42,409 bases of DNA from Longimicrobiaceae bacterium (GTDB lineage: Bacteria > Gemmatimonadota > Gemmatimonadetes > Longimicrobiales > Longimicrobiaceae): positions 1-42,409 of the forward strand of contig DASYWD010000330.1 of assembly GCA_035936415.1 (NCBI GenBank), given 5' to 3'. Under the pieces are notes generated by a model, which saw nothing but the letters and a program-made list of their open reading frames with translations, had not been told where the DNA came from and did not search any database. Below are positions 17,161-24,890 of this stretch, piece after piece; the first letter of the stretch is position 1, and each line of letters begins with the position of its first letter. The position numbers and the translations under genes were made by a program.

Positions 17161-17517
17161 ATGCACAGGCTCTGGCTCCTCGCCGCCCTGCTCCTCGCGC
17201 TGCTGCCGACCCCGGCGGCGGCGTGCGAGCGGGCGCCGGTGCCGGAGAAAGAGCACTACGTAGCCGATCCCGGGCACTACGCCGGCGACCAGTTCCGGGC
17301 GGGGAGCGGCGTCGAGCTCGTCGCCCCGCGCGAGCAGGGCCGGGGTCCGGGGAGAGGCCCCACCGGCGTCCTCCCCGACCTGGAGGCGCGGGACGCGCGC
17401 TCGCTTCGTCCCGCCTCCTCTCCGGCGCGGGACGGAGCCCTCCCCGCACCGGACGGCTGCACCCCGCTCTGCGAACGGCTCCCCTACCAGGCTACCGCAC
17501 CTCCCCACCGCGGCTAG
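17161..17517 (+). CDS. small secreted protein, unknown function
   Basis: 118 residues beginning with a clear signal peptide (MHRLWLLAALLLALLPTPAA, cleavage likely before Cys22). The mature part is polar, Pro/Arg-rich and has three Cys, with no recognised domain. Codon use has strong GC at third positions in the first 60 codons and is less convincing later. There is no good Shine-Dalgarno before the ATG. It may be a real short secreted protein or a decayed gene. Confidence 0.4.
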   Translation: MHRLWLLAALLLALLPTPAAACERAPVPEKEHYVADPGHYAGDQFRAGSGVELVAPREQGRGPGRGPTGVLPDLEARDARSLRPASSPARDGALPAPDGCTPLCERLPYQATAPPHRG

Positions 17518-17696
17518 CACCCCCACTCGACATCCGCGCGCGCCGGAGAGCTCCGGCGCCGCGCCCCAGCACCGACCCGCGGCGACCGCGGCGGGGACGG
17601 GTGCGTCCGTCCGGCCGGATCCACTCCCGCCGGGGGCGCTCCGCGTCCGCCCGGCCGTGTGCTCCCGCGAGGTTACACCCTGACGGGAGAGCCGCC

Positions 17697-18356
17697 ATGG
17701 ACCGGATCCAGGGCCTCGCCGGGCTGTTCCTGCACCTGGACGCGCACCTCGCGGCCGCCGTGCAGCAGTACGGGACGGGCACGTACGTCCTGCTGTTCCT
17801 GATCGTCTTCGCCGAGACCGGGCTGGTGGTGACGCCCTTCCTCCCCGGCGACTCGCTCCTTTTCGCCGCGGGAGCGCTCGCCGCCACGGGCGCGCTGGAG
17901 CTCCCGGTCCTGCTCGCCGGTCTCTTCGTCGCGGCGGTGGTGGGAGACGCGGTCAACTACCAGGTGGGGGCACAGGTGGGGCTGCGGGCGTTCCGGCCGG
18001 ACGCACACATCCTGAAGACCGCGCACCTGGAGCGGACCACGCAGTTCTACGAGCGGCACGGCGGGAAGACCATCGTCATCGCCCGCTTCGTCCCCATCGT
18101 ACGCACCTTCGCCCCCTTCGTGGCGGGGGCCTCGCGGATGAGCTACCCCCGCTTTGCGCTCTACAACGTCGTGGGAGCGTTCGTGTGGGTCTTCTCGCTC
18201 ACGCTGGCGGGATACCTCTTCGGCAACCTCCCCCCGGTCAGGGACAACTTCGGGGTGGTGGTGATCGCCATCGTCCTCGCCTCCCTCGTCCCGGCCGTTG
18301 TGGACTTCGTCCGCCACCGGCGCCAGGTACCCCCTCTCACGGAAGAACCCACATGA
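17697..18356 (+). CDS. DedA/VTT-domain membrane protein
   Basis: A 219-residue inner-membrane protein of the DedA family, proposed lipid (undecaprenyl-phosphate or phospholipid) flippases. It shows the family landmarks: E-T-G-L-V-V-T-P-F-L-P-G-D (about 41-53) and the amphipathic re-entrant region with FxxRFxPxxRTFAPFVAG (ARFVPIVRTFAPFVAG, about 128-143), followed by NVVGAFVW. These include the conserved acidic and Arg residues needed in E. coli members. The ATG at 17697 has GGGAGA upstream. Its stop codon overlaps the start of the NSS remnant by 4 nt (ATGA), so it belongs to one operon with it and with the small membrane protein downstream. Confidence 0.93.
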   Translation: MDRIQGLAGLFLHLDAHLAAAVQQYGTGTYVLLFLIVFAETGLVVTPFLPGDSLLFAAGALAATGALELPVLLAGLFVAAVVGDAVNYQVGAQVGLRAFRPDAHILKTAHLERTTQFYERHGGKTIVIARFVPIVRTFAPFVAGASRMSYPRFALYNVVGAFVWVFSLTLAGYLFGNLPPVRDNFGVVVIAIVLASLVPAVVDFVRHRRQVPPLTEEPT

Positions 18357-18496
18357 GCAGCAGCGCAGGACCGTCCAACGAGGCGTGGGGGAGCCGGATC
18401 GGGCTCATCCACGCCATGGCGGGGAACGCCGTCGGGCTCGGCGGCTTTCTCCGGTTCCCCATGCAGTCCAGCCCTTCACGCGAGATGTCCCGATGA
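18353..18496 (+). pseudogene. internally deleted NSS symporter remnant
   Basis: A 47-codon open frame. Residues 11-37 (EAWGSRIGLIHAMAGNAV then GLGGFLRFP) are the start of an NSS symporter: the first transmembrane helix with the G-N-x-x-x-x-G-x-F-x-R-F-P motif. After FLRFPMQ the sequence jumps to SSPSREMSR and stops, where a full symporter would continue for about 450 residues. The start overlaps the DedA stop (ATGA) and the stop overlaps the next gene's start (ATGA), so both translational couplings survive. A large internal deletion of a once complete gene is the simplest reading; an assembly collapse is the alternative. Confidence 0.75.
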
Positions 18497-18663
18497 CCGC
18501 CGGAGCCGTCGTCTTCATGGCCGCCAGCTGGGCCTTCGTACTGGGCCTCACCTTCTGGTCCTTCGCGAAGATCCTGCGCGCCCGGAAGCACTTCGACCCG
18601 GACGGGATCGGGCCGGCGGTCCCGCCGGAGCCCGCGCAGACCGAGCGCGCGGCGCCACGCTGA
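18493..18663 (+). CDS. small single-helix membrane protein, likely NSS symporter accessory subunit
   Basis: A 56-residue protein: one transmembrane helix (about 4-24, GAVVFMAASWAFVLGLTFW) followed by a basic turn (KILRARKHFD) and a Pro/Glu-rich tail. Small one-helix proteins directly downstream of NSS symporters are known as accessory subunits (MetS in the corynebacterial MetP-MetS system). Its start overlaps the stop of the NSS remnant. With the symporter reduced to a stub it is either an orphan or serves the complete symporter at 15118-16851; neither is proven. Confidence 0.7.
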   Translation: MTAGAVVFMAASWAFVLGLTFWSFAKILRARKHFDPDGIGPAVPPEPAQTERAAPR

Positions 18664-18714
18664 GCGAGTCCGCGGCCGCGGGGGAGATGGCAGTCCTCGG
18701 CGGAGGGAGTCGAA

Positions 18715-18755
18715 ACACGAGAGCGGATCCGGTGGGCCCGGATCCGCTCTCGTGT
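18715..18755. terminator. 17-bp-stem hairpin between convergent genes
   Basis: Perfect 17-bp arms (18715-18731 with 18739-18755) and a 7-nt loop lie between the small membrane protein (plus) and glyS (minus, stop at 18775). A bidirectional terminator is likely. Confidence 0.85.
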
Positions 18756-18774
18756 CCTGCTGCCGGCGTGGGCG

Positions 18775-20124
18775 TCAGCGCAGCCGCTCGGAGACGAACT
18801 CCACGATCTGCTCCTGGTCCACCCGCACCTGCTCCATGGTGTCGCGGTCGCGGATGGTGACTGTGCCGCTCTCCATCGTCTCGCCGTCCACGGTGATCCC
18901 GAACGGCGTCCCGGCCTCGTCCTGGCGGCGGTAGCGGCGGCCGATGGCGCCGGACTCGTCGTAGAAGCTGGGGATCCCTCGCCGGCGCAGGTCCTCGTGG
19001 ATGGCGACCGCGCGCTCCGGCATGCCGTCCTTCTTCACCAGCGGGAAGACGCCCACCTTGATGGGGGCAAGCGAAGGCTTAATGCCCAGCACCACGCGCG
19101 TCTCCCCCTCCACCTCCTCCTCGCGGTAGGAGTTGAAGAGCACGGCCAGCGTGATGCGGTCCGCCCCCACCGAGGTCTCGATGATGTAGGGGAGGTAGCG
19201 CTTGTTCTGCGCGGGGTCGATGTACTCCAGCCGCTTCCCGGAGAACTCCTGGTGGCGGCGGAGGTCGAAGTCGGTGCGGTTGTGGATCCCCTCCACCTCG
19301 CCCCACCCGTCCTCGCCGATGGTGCCGCCGAAGCGGAACTCCACGTCGCCCGCGGCGCTCGCGTAGTGCGCGAGCTTCTCGTGCGGGTGGTAGCGCAGAC
19401 GGTCCTCGGAGAGGCCCAGCACCTCCCGGTGCCAGCGGAAGCGCGCGTCGCGCCACCGCTCGAACCACTCCGCGTCCGTCCCGGGCTCGACGAAGAACTG
19501 CATCTCCATCTGCTCGAACTCGCGGGTCCGGAAGGTGAAGTTCCCCGGGGTGATCTCGTTGCGGAACGCCTTGCCGATCTGCGCGATTCCGAAGGGGACC
19601 TTCTGGCGGGCGGAGGTCTGGACGTTCAGGAAGTTCACGAAGATCCCCTGCGCCGTCTCCGGGCGCAGGTACACGGTGGCCGCCGCGTCCTCCACTGGAC
19701 CCATGAAGGTCTTGAACATCAGGTTGAACTGGCGCGGCTCCGACCACTTCCCCGTCACCCCGCAGGAGGGGCACTGGATCGCCGCCGGGTCGCTCGTCCC
19801 GGCCTGCTCCCGGAGGGTGTCCTCGCGGAAGCGGCGGTGGCAGTTCAGGCACTCCACCAGCGGGTCGCTGAACTCCGCCACGTGGCCGGAGGCCTCCCAC
19901 ACGCGCGGGTGCATGAGGATGGCCGCGTCCAGCCCCTCGATGTCGTCGCGCTCGTGCACCATGCTGCGCCACCACGCGTCCTTCACGTTGCGCTTGAGCT
20001 CCACGCCCAGCGGGCCGTAGTCCCACACGGAGCCGGTGCCGCCGTAGATCTCGGAAGACTGGAAGACGTAGCCCCGCCTCTTGCACAGCGAGACGAGCTT
20101 GTCCATCACGTCGGTGTCGGCCAT
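18775..20124 (-). CDS. glyS: glycyl-tRNA synthetase, single-chain (alpha2) type
   Basis: A class IIa synthetase that charges tRNA-Gly, of the one-polypeptide homodimer type found in archaea, eukaryotes and some bacteria, not the alpha2beta2 type. The 449 residues include motif 1 (GYVFQSSEIYGGTGSVWDYG, 18-37), a CxxC...CxxC zinc-like pair in an insertion (about 88-121), motif 2 (GKAFRNEITPGNFTFRTREF) and motif 3 (SVGADRITLAVL), then an HGTP anticodon-binding domain (about 348-449). The ATG at 20124 is 66 nt downstream of a good promoter. A divergent promoter serves the gene at 20310. Confidence 0.97.
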   Translation of the reverse strand: MADTDVMDKLVSLCKRRGYVFQSSEIYGGTGSVWDYGPLGVELKRNVKDAWWRSMVHERDDIEGLDAAILMHPRVWEASGHVAEFSDPLVECLNCHRRFREDTLREQAGTSDPAAIQCPSCGVTGKWSEPRQFNLMFKTFMGPVEDAAATVYLRPETAQGIFVNFLNVQTSARQKVPFGIAQIGKAFRNEITPGNFTFRTREFEQMEMQFFVEPGTDAEWFERWRDARFRWHREVLGLSEDRLRYHPHEKLAHYASAAGDVEFRFGGTIGEDGWGEVEGIHNRTDFDLRRHQEFSGKRLEYIDPAQNKRYLPYIIETSVGADRITLAVLFNSYREEEVEGETRVVLGIKPSLAPIKVGVFPLVKKDGMPERAVAIHEDLRRRGIPSFYDESGAIGRRYRRQDEAGTPFGITVDGETMESGTVTIRDRDTMEQVRVDQEQIVEFVSERLR

Positions 20125-20189
20125 GACTTGCCTGGTCGGAAAGCAGGGGATCGCGCGAACGGGTCGGCGGCGGCGCCGCTCGGGCGGGG

Positions 20190-20218
20190 ATATTAGCGGC
20201 GGCCTCCATGCGAGGCAA
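20190..20218 (-). promoter_or_regulatory. putative glyS promoter
   Basis: Minus strand: TTGCCT (20218-20213), a 17-nt spacer and TAATAT (20195-20190), 66 nt before the glyS start. It sits back-to-back with the promoter at 20232-20260. Confidence 0.65.
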
Positions 20219-20231
20219 ATCCCGGCCCGCC

Positions 20232-20260
20232 TTGCCTGCCGGCCCCGCCCTTCCTACTAT
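20232..20260 (+). promoter_or_regulatory. putative promoter of the small secreted PPC-like protein
   Basis: TTGCCT (20232-20237), a 17-nt spacer, TACTAT (20255-20260). It has the same -35 hexamer and spacing as the divergent glyS promoter. The start codon follows 49 nt later. Confidence 0.65.
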
Positions 20261-20309
20261 GTTTCGTCGTCCGCTTCACCCCCTCCTGTCACTCCTCCGA
20301 ACAAAGCCC

Positions 20310-20768
20310 ATGCGCAGACCTCTCCTCTCCGTCGCCTTCGCGGCGGCGGCTCTCGCTCTCGTTCCGGCCTCCGGCTCGGCGCAGGACTACCGGTCCACCG
20401 TACTCTCCCAGCTCGACGCGGCCGCCCGCCCCGTCGTGAACAGCGGCTTCCGCCAGGACGGCGACGTGCTCAGCAGGGACGCCATCGTGGGGATGCTTGC
20501 CCCCGGGACCAGCGCCTTCATGGAGCTGAACCTCACGCAGGGCACGAGCTACTTCATCGCCGCCGCCTGCGACAACGACTGCAGCGACATGGACCTCCGC
20601 ATCTTCTCCGCGGACAGCACCACTCCGGTAGCGGAGGACACCAAGGACGACGACTACCCGATGCTCACCTTCGTCGCGCCCAGGACCGGGCGATACATGC
20701 TCGCCGTCGACATGTCGAAGTGCAGCGGGAGCATGTGCTACTACGGATATCGCGTCTTCCGGAAGTAG
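20310..20768 (+). CDS. small secreted protein with PPC-like beta-sandwich
   Basis: A 152-residue exported protein: signal peptide 1-25 (ALVPASGSAQD) and a single beta-rich domain resembling the bacterial pre-peptidase C-terminal (PPC) fold, with LTQGTSYFIAAACDNDCSDM, DLRIFSADS and FVAPRTGRYMLAVDM in the expected order. Two Cys pairs (CDNDC, CSGSMC) may form disulfides. PPC domains usually accompany proteases; here the domain stands alone, and its role is unknown. The ATG at 20310 opens directly into the signal peptide and lies after the predicted transcription start; an earlier start would lie partly in the promoter. Confidence 0.8.
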   Translation: MRRPLLSVAFAAAALALVPASGSAQDYRSTVLSQLDAAARPVVNSGFRQDGDVLSRDAIVGMLAPGTSAFMELNLTQGTSYFIAAACDNDCSDMDLRIFSADSTTPVAEDTKDDDYPMLTFVAPRTGRYMLAVDMSKCSGSMCYYGYRVFRK

Positions 20769-20792
20769 CCGGCCGCCGGTCCCGCGCCGACG

Positions 20793-20823
20793 AAGGGGGC
20801 GGCCCGCGCGGGCCGCCCCCCTT
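20793..20823. terminator. GC-rich hairpin terminator between convergent genes
   Basis: 15-bp arms with one bulged C form a stem that has almost no loop when drawn fully. It lies between the stop codons of the PPC-like gene (plus) and the NhaC gene (minus). Confidence 0.75.
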
Positions 20824-20842
20824 TCGCGTCCGCCAGGCAGGC

Positions 20843-22267
20843 CTAGAGCGAGGCGCCGACGATCCCGAAGCCGATCGTGGCGGCCGCCGCGGCGATCGCC
20901 GCGTAGGGAATCTGCGTGCGGACGTGGTCGATGTGGTCCGTGGCCGCGGCCATCGAGGAGATGATGGTGGTGTCGCTGATGGGCGAGGCGTGGTCGCCGA
21001 AGATGCCGCCCGAGAGCGACGCCGCCACGAACGGCGCCAGCGGAAGCCCGAGCGCCGCCGCCGCGGGGACGGCGATGGGGAGCATGATGGCGAAGGTCCC
21101 CCAGCTCGTCCCGGTGGCGAAGGCGACGAACGCCCCCACCAGGAACACCAGCGGGAGGAAGAGCGCCGGGGAGAGCGTCCCGGAGACCACCTCCGCCACG
21201 TACCTCCCGGTCCCCAGCGCCTTCGCCACGTCGGCCAGGGCGAGGGCGAGGAGCAGCACCAGCGCCAGCCCCACCAGCCCCCCGGCCCCCCGCAGCCCCG
21301 TCTTCGTGAGCGAGTCCACGGTCGCGGAGCGCTGCGAGATGAGGAGCACCCAGGCCGTCGCCAGCCCGGCGAGCACCGCCCACAGGACGCTGGTGGAGCC
21401 CGACCCCTCGCGCATGTCGCCGTTCCCGGTGACGTACAGGAAGAACGGCATGGACACGACCATGGCCGCGATGGGGAGGATCATGTTCAGGGCGCGCGGC
21501 TTCGCCTCGGCGCGCATCGCCTCCGGGGCCAGCGCGTCCGGATCGAGCATGGGGGTGGCGCCCTCCCAGAGGAGGCGCCCGCCCGCCGTCCGCTCCTCGG
21601 CCCGGCGCATGGGCCCGATGTCGAGCCCGGTGACGGCGACCGCCCCGGCCATGAGCACCGTCGCCAGCGCGTAGAAGTTCAGGGGGATGGAGGCGACGAA
21701 GACGCCGAGCGGGTTCGCCACGCCCAGCTCGCCCAGGATTCCCAGGATGTACGCGCCCCAGGCGTTCAGCGGGATCAGGATGCAGATCGCGGCCGAGGTG
21801 GCGTCCACCAGGTACGCCAGCTTCTCGCGGGAGATGCGGAAGCGGTCGAAGAGCGGCCGCCCCACCGAGCCGGCCACGAGCACGGTGATGTTGCTCTCGA
21901 TGAAGATGGCGCACCCCGTGAGGAACACCAGCAGCCGCGCGCGCCGCGGCGTCGTCACCCAGTTGCGCTCCTCCAGCTCGCGCACGAACCCCTTCACCCC
22001 CCCGAACGTTTCCACCGTCGCGATCAGCGCGCCGATGACCAGGGTGAAGAGAAGCACCTCGGTGCGGTCCACCGCCGTGAACACGCCCACCGTCTCCCCG
22101 ATGGAGCGGCCCAGCCCCGCCAGCGGGTTCCACCCTTCCAGGATGGTCCACCCCAGGAAGATCCCCGCGGCGAGCGAGAGGTACACCTGCCGCGTCCAGA
22201 TGGCGAGGGCGATGGCGAGGACGGGGGGGAGGAGCGAGATCCAGCCGGGCTCGATCGGCGTCTGCAT
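20843..22267 (-). CDS. Na+/H+ antiporter, NhaC family
   Basis: A 474-residue polytopic inner-membrane antiporter. Landmarks of the NhaC/YheL branch include LPPVLAIALAIWTRQVYLSL at the start, NITVLVAGSVGRPLFDRFRI near residue 124, FATGTSWGTFAIMLPIAVP near residue 390 and GGIFGDHASPISDTTIISS near residue 420, whose GDHxSPISDTT motif holds the ion-binding acidic residues. The ATG at 22267 (MQTPIEPGWISLLPP) is where family members begin. The frame stays open far upstream as an artefact of high GC. It expels Na+ for H+; with the NSS symporter this makes two sodium-linked systems in the window. Confidence 0.92.
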   Translation of the reverse strand: MQTPIEPGWISLLPPVLAIALAIWTRQVYLSLAAGIFLGWTILEGWNPLAGLGRSIGETVGVFTAVDRTEVLLFTLVIGALIATVETFGGVKGFVRELEERNWVTTPRRARLLVFLTGCAIFIESNITVLVAGSVGRPLFDRFRISREKLAYLVDATSAAICILIPLNAWGAYILGILGELGVANPLGVFVASIPLNFYALATVLMAGAVAVTGLDIGPMRRAEERTAGGRLLWEGATPMLDPDALAPEAMRAEAKPRALNMILPIAAMVVSMPFFLYVTGNGDMREGSGSTSVLWAVLAGLATAWVLLISQRSATVDSLTKTGLRGAGGLVGLALVLLLALALADVAKALGTGRYVAEVVSGTLSPALFLPLVFLVGAFVAFATGTSWGTFAIMLPIAVPAAAALGLPLAPFVAASLSGGIFGDHASPISDTTIISSMAAATDHIDHVRTQIPYAAIAAAAATIGFGIVGASL

Positions 22268-22370
22268 GCGCGGGGAACGCAAGGGGCGAGAGGCGGCGCG
22301 CGGGAGCGCGCAGGAGAAGCTTCTTCGGAGATCCGGCGAAGATAACGCGCTCCCCCCCGCCCCGACAGCC

Positions 22371-22395
22371 CGCACTCCCGCACTTTCGCACTCCG
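22371..22395 (-). repeat. copy of the GAGTGCGAAAGTGCG intergenic repeat
   Basis: Read on the minus strand: CGGAGTGCGAAAGTGCGGGA followed by GTGCG. It lies in the divergent gap between the NhaC and DPP-IV genes and is the only copy here in minus orientation. Confidence 0.65.
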
Positions 22396-22498
22396 TCCCG
22401 GGAACAGCGCTGGCGTATCCCCGTACTACCCTGCATTCTGTCTCGAATCGCCCCGGAGGCGCCGCCGGCCGGGAGCATCCACTCCAGCAGGGAACGAC

Positions 22499-24694
22499 AT
22501 GACGATCCGGCTCCGCTCCGCCGCCGTCGGGCTTTCCGCGGCCGCGGTCCTCGCGCTGGCCCCCGCCGTGGGCGCCCAGCAGCTCACCCTGGAGGGCATC
22601 TTCGCCCGCGGAGAGTTCGCCGCGGGGAGCTTCCACCCGCAGTGGTCCGCCGACGGGCAGAGCTTCGTCGTCGTGGAGACGGACACGCAGACGCAGGCGT
22701 CCGACGTCTGGACGGTGGGGATCGACGACGGCAAGCGCTCGCGCCGCATCCAGGGCTCCAAGCTGCGCGTGGACGGCCAGACCGACCCCATCCAGGTCGA
22801 GGAGATCGCCTGGACCGCGGACGGGAGGCGCGCGCTCGTCTACACCAACTCGCAGCAGGTCTGGCGGCAGCGCACCAAGGGCACCTACTACGTCTACGAC
22901 CTGGAGTCGGAGCGCCTGGTGCCGCTCAGCCGCGGCGAGGGGTGGCAGCAGTTCGCCAAGATCTCGCCGGACGGGACGCGCGTGGGCTTCGTCCGCAACA
23001 ACGACCTCTTCGTGGTGGACCTGGCGACCGGGAGGGAGACGCAGCTCACCCGCACCGGGAGCGACACCATCATCAACGGCACCTTCGACTGGGTGTACGA
23101 GGAGGAGCTGGGGCTGCAGGACGGCTGGCGCTGGAGCCCGGACGGGAAGCGGATCGCCTACTGGCAGCTCAACCAGGCGCCGGTCCCCGTCTTCTCCTGG
23201 GTGAACGACCTCGCCGGGCAGTACTCGGTCCCCGTGGGGCTCCGCTACCCCAAGCCCGGCGAGCCCAACTCGCGCGTCCGCATCGGGGTCGTCGACGCGG
23301 CGGGGGGCGAGACGCGCTGGATGGACACCGGCGAGGCCGAGTACCTGGCCCGCATGGACTGGGCGGAGTCGCCCGACGAGCTGGTGATCCAGCGGATGAA
23401 CCGCCTGCAGAACCGCATCGACGTCCTGCTCACCGACGCGAACACCGGCCGCAGCCGCGTCGTGCTCACCGACACCGACTCGGCGTGGGTGGACGTGGAC
23501 GACGACCTGACCTTCGTCCGCGGCGGACGCGAGCTCATCTGGAGCAGCGAGCGCGAAGGATACAACCAGCTCTACCTGTACGGGCGCGACGGCCGCCTGA
23601 TCCGGAAGCTCACCCGCGAGCCCTGGGACGTCACCCAGGTGAACCGGGTGGACGAGCGCGGGGGGTGGGTCTACTTCACCGGGACGGGCGGGAACGCCGC
23701 CGAGCGCCACCTGTTCCGGGTGAAGCTGGACGGCTCGGGGCTGCAGAAGCTGACCCGCGAGCCGGGGACGCACAACGCCACCGTGAGCCCGGACGGGCGC
23801 CGCTTCGTGGACGTGTACTCCCGCGCCGGGGTGCCGGCGGTGAGCCGGCTGCACAACGTGGACGGGTCCGTGATCCGCACGCTGCGCGACAACGCGCGGG
23901 TGCAGGCGAACCTCGCGGCGGCGAAGCTGAGCCCGCCGGAGTTCTTCCGCATCCGTACGCCGGACGGCGCGGAGATGAACGCGCTGATGATCAAGCCGGC
24001 GGACTTCGACCCGGCGAAGAAGTACCCGGTGCTCTTCTACGTGTACGGCACCCCGGGGGCCCAGACGGTGACGAACGCCTGGGGCGGGAGCCGGTACATG
24101 TGGCACCAGCTCCTGGCGCAGAAGGGGTACATCGTCATGAGCGTGGACACCCGCGGCACCTCCAACCGCGGCCGCGCCTGGGAGAAGACCGGGTACGGGC
24201 GCCACGGCGTGCAGGTGACGGACGACCTGGTCACGGCGGCCCGCTACGCCGCGTCCCTCCCCTACGTGGACGCGAGCCGCATCGGGATGTGGGGGTGGAG
24301 CGGCGGCGGCTACACCACCGGCCTCTCGCTGGCGCGCGGCGGTGAGCTGTTCAAGGCGGGGATCTCGGTGGCGCCGGTGACGGACTGGCGGCTGTACGAC
24401 AACATCTACACCGAGCGCTTCATGGGCCTCCCGCAGCAGAACCCGGCGGGGTACGACGCGACCTCGGTGGTGAAGCAGGCGGAGGGGATCAAGGCCAGCT
24501 ACCTGCTCATCCACGGCACCGCGGACGACAACGTCCACTTCCAGAACTCGGTGCAGCTCGCGGACGCGCTGCAGCGGGCCGGGAAGCAGTTCTCTTTCAT
24601 GCTGTACCCGAACAAGAACCACGCCATTCCCGGCGCCCAGACGCAGCTGCACCTGTTCACCCTGATGACGGACTGGCTGGAGCGGAACCTGTAG
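22499..24694 (+). CDS. secreted dipeptidyl-peptidase IV-like S9 peptidase
   Basis: A 731-residue exported serine peptidase of family S9B: signal peptide (1-25, ending AVGAQ), N-terminal beta-propeller (about 35-470) and C-terminal alpha/beta hydrolase (about 480-731). The catalytic triad is Ser601 (WGWSGGGY), Asp676 or Asp677 (HGTADDNVH) and His708 (NKNHAI). The substrate N-terminus-binding Glu pair is in DWVYEEEL (about 201-203), which marks DPP-IV rather than acylaminoacyl peptidase. It releases X-Pro or X-Ala dipeptides from peptide N-termini in the periplasm or outside the cell. The Shine-Dalgarno AGGGA is 6 nt from the ATG. A hairpin terminator follows. Confidence 0.94.
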   Translation: MTIRLRSAAVGLSAAAVLALAPAVGAQQLTLEGIFARGEFAAGSFHPQWSADGQSFVVVETDTQTQASDVWTVGIDDGKRSRRIQGSKLRVDGQTDPIQVEEIAWTADGRRALVYTNSQQVWRQRTKGTYYVYDLESERLVPLSRGEGWQQFAKISPDGTRVGFVRNNDLFVVDLATGRETQLTRTGSDTIINGTFDWVYEEELGLQDGWRWSPDGKRIAYWQLNQAPVPVFSWVNDLAGQYSVPVGLRYPKPGEPNSRVRIGVVDAAGGETRWMDTGEAEYLARMDWAESPDELVIQRMNRLQNRIDVLLTDANTGRSRVVLTDTDSAWVDVDDDLTFVRGGRELIWSSEREGYNQLYLYGRDGRLIRKLTREPWDVTQVNRVDERGGWVYFTGTGGNAAERHLFRVKLDGSGLQKLTREPGTHNATVSPDGRRFVDVYSRAGVPAVSRLHNVDGSVIRTLRDNARVQANLAAAKLSPPEFFRIRTPDGAEMNALMIKPADFDPAKKYPVLFYVYGTPGAQTVTNAWGGSRYMWHQLLAQKGYIVMSVDTRGTSNRGRAWEKTGYGRHGVQVTDDLVTAARYAASLPYVDASRIGMWGWSGGGYTTGLSLARGGELFKAGISVAPVTDWRLYDNIYTERFMGLPQQNPAGYDATSVVKQAEGIKASYLLIHGTADDNVHFQNSVQLADALQRAGKQFSFMLYPNKNHAIPGAQTQLHLFTLMTDWLERNL

Positions 24695-24723
24695 TCCGGC
24701 GGCCGCACGGCGCGTGAAGCGAG

Positions 24724-24754
24724 AGGGGCCGCTCCGATCCACGGGGCGGCCCCT
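24724..24754 (+). terminator. hairpin terminator after the DPP-IV gene
   Basis: 9-bp perfect arms (24724-24732 with 24746-24754) lie 30 nt after the stop codon; the stem can be lengthened past one bulge. Confidence 0.7.
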
Positions 24755-24890
24755 TCTCCATGCCGCCGCGGACGGCGCACCAGCCCGCGGGAAAAACCGG
24801 ACTTTCGGGTGATCCCCGAAGGTGTTGCGGTGTAACAGGGTGGACGGCGGTGCGCGGGCGGAGGAAAACGGAAAACCCAGCGGAGAAGCG

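Noticed and set aside
16957-17526. 189-codon minus-strand frame opposite the small secreted protein
   Set aside because: The body is Arg/Gly-rich shadow sequence. Only the last 35 residues look protein-like and they have no start; kept as a note in the intergenic entry.
24299-24307. Unusual nucleophile motif GWSGGGY in the DPP-IV-like peptidase (GWSYGGY in classical DPP-IV)
   Set aside because: GWSGGG is common in bacterial S9 relatives, and the rest of the catalytic machinery is intact.
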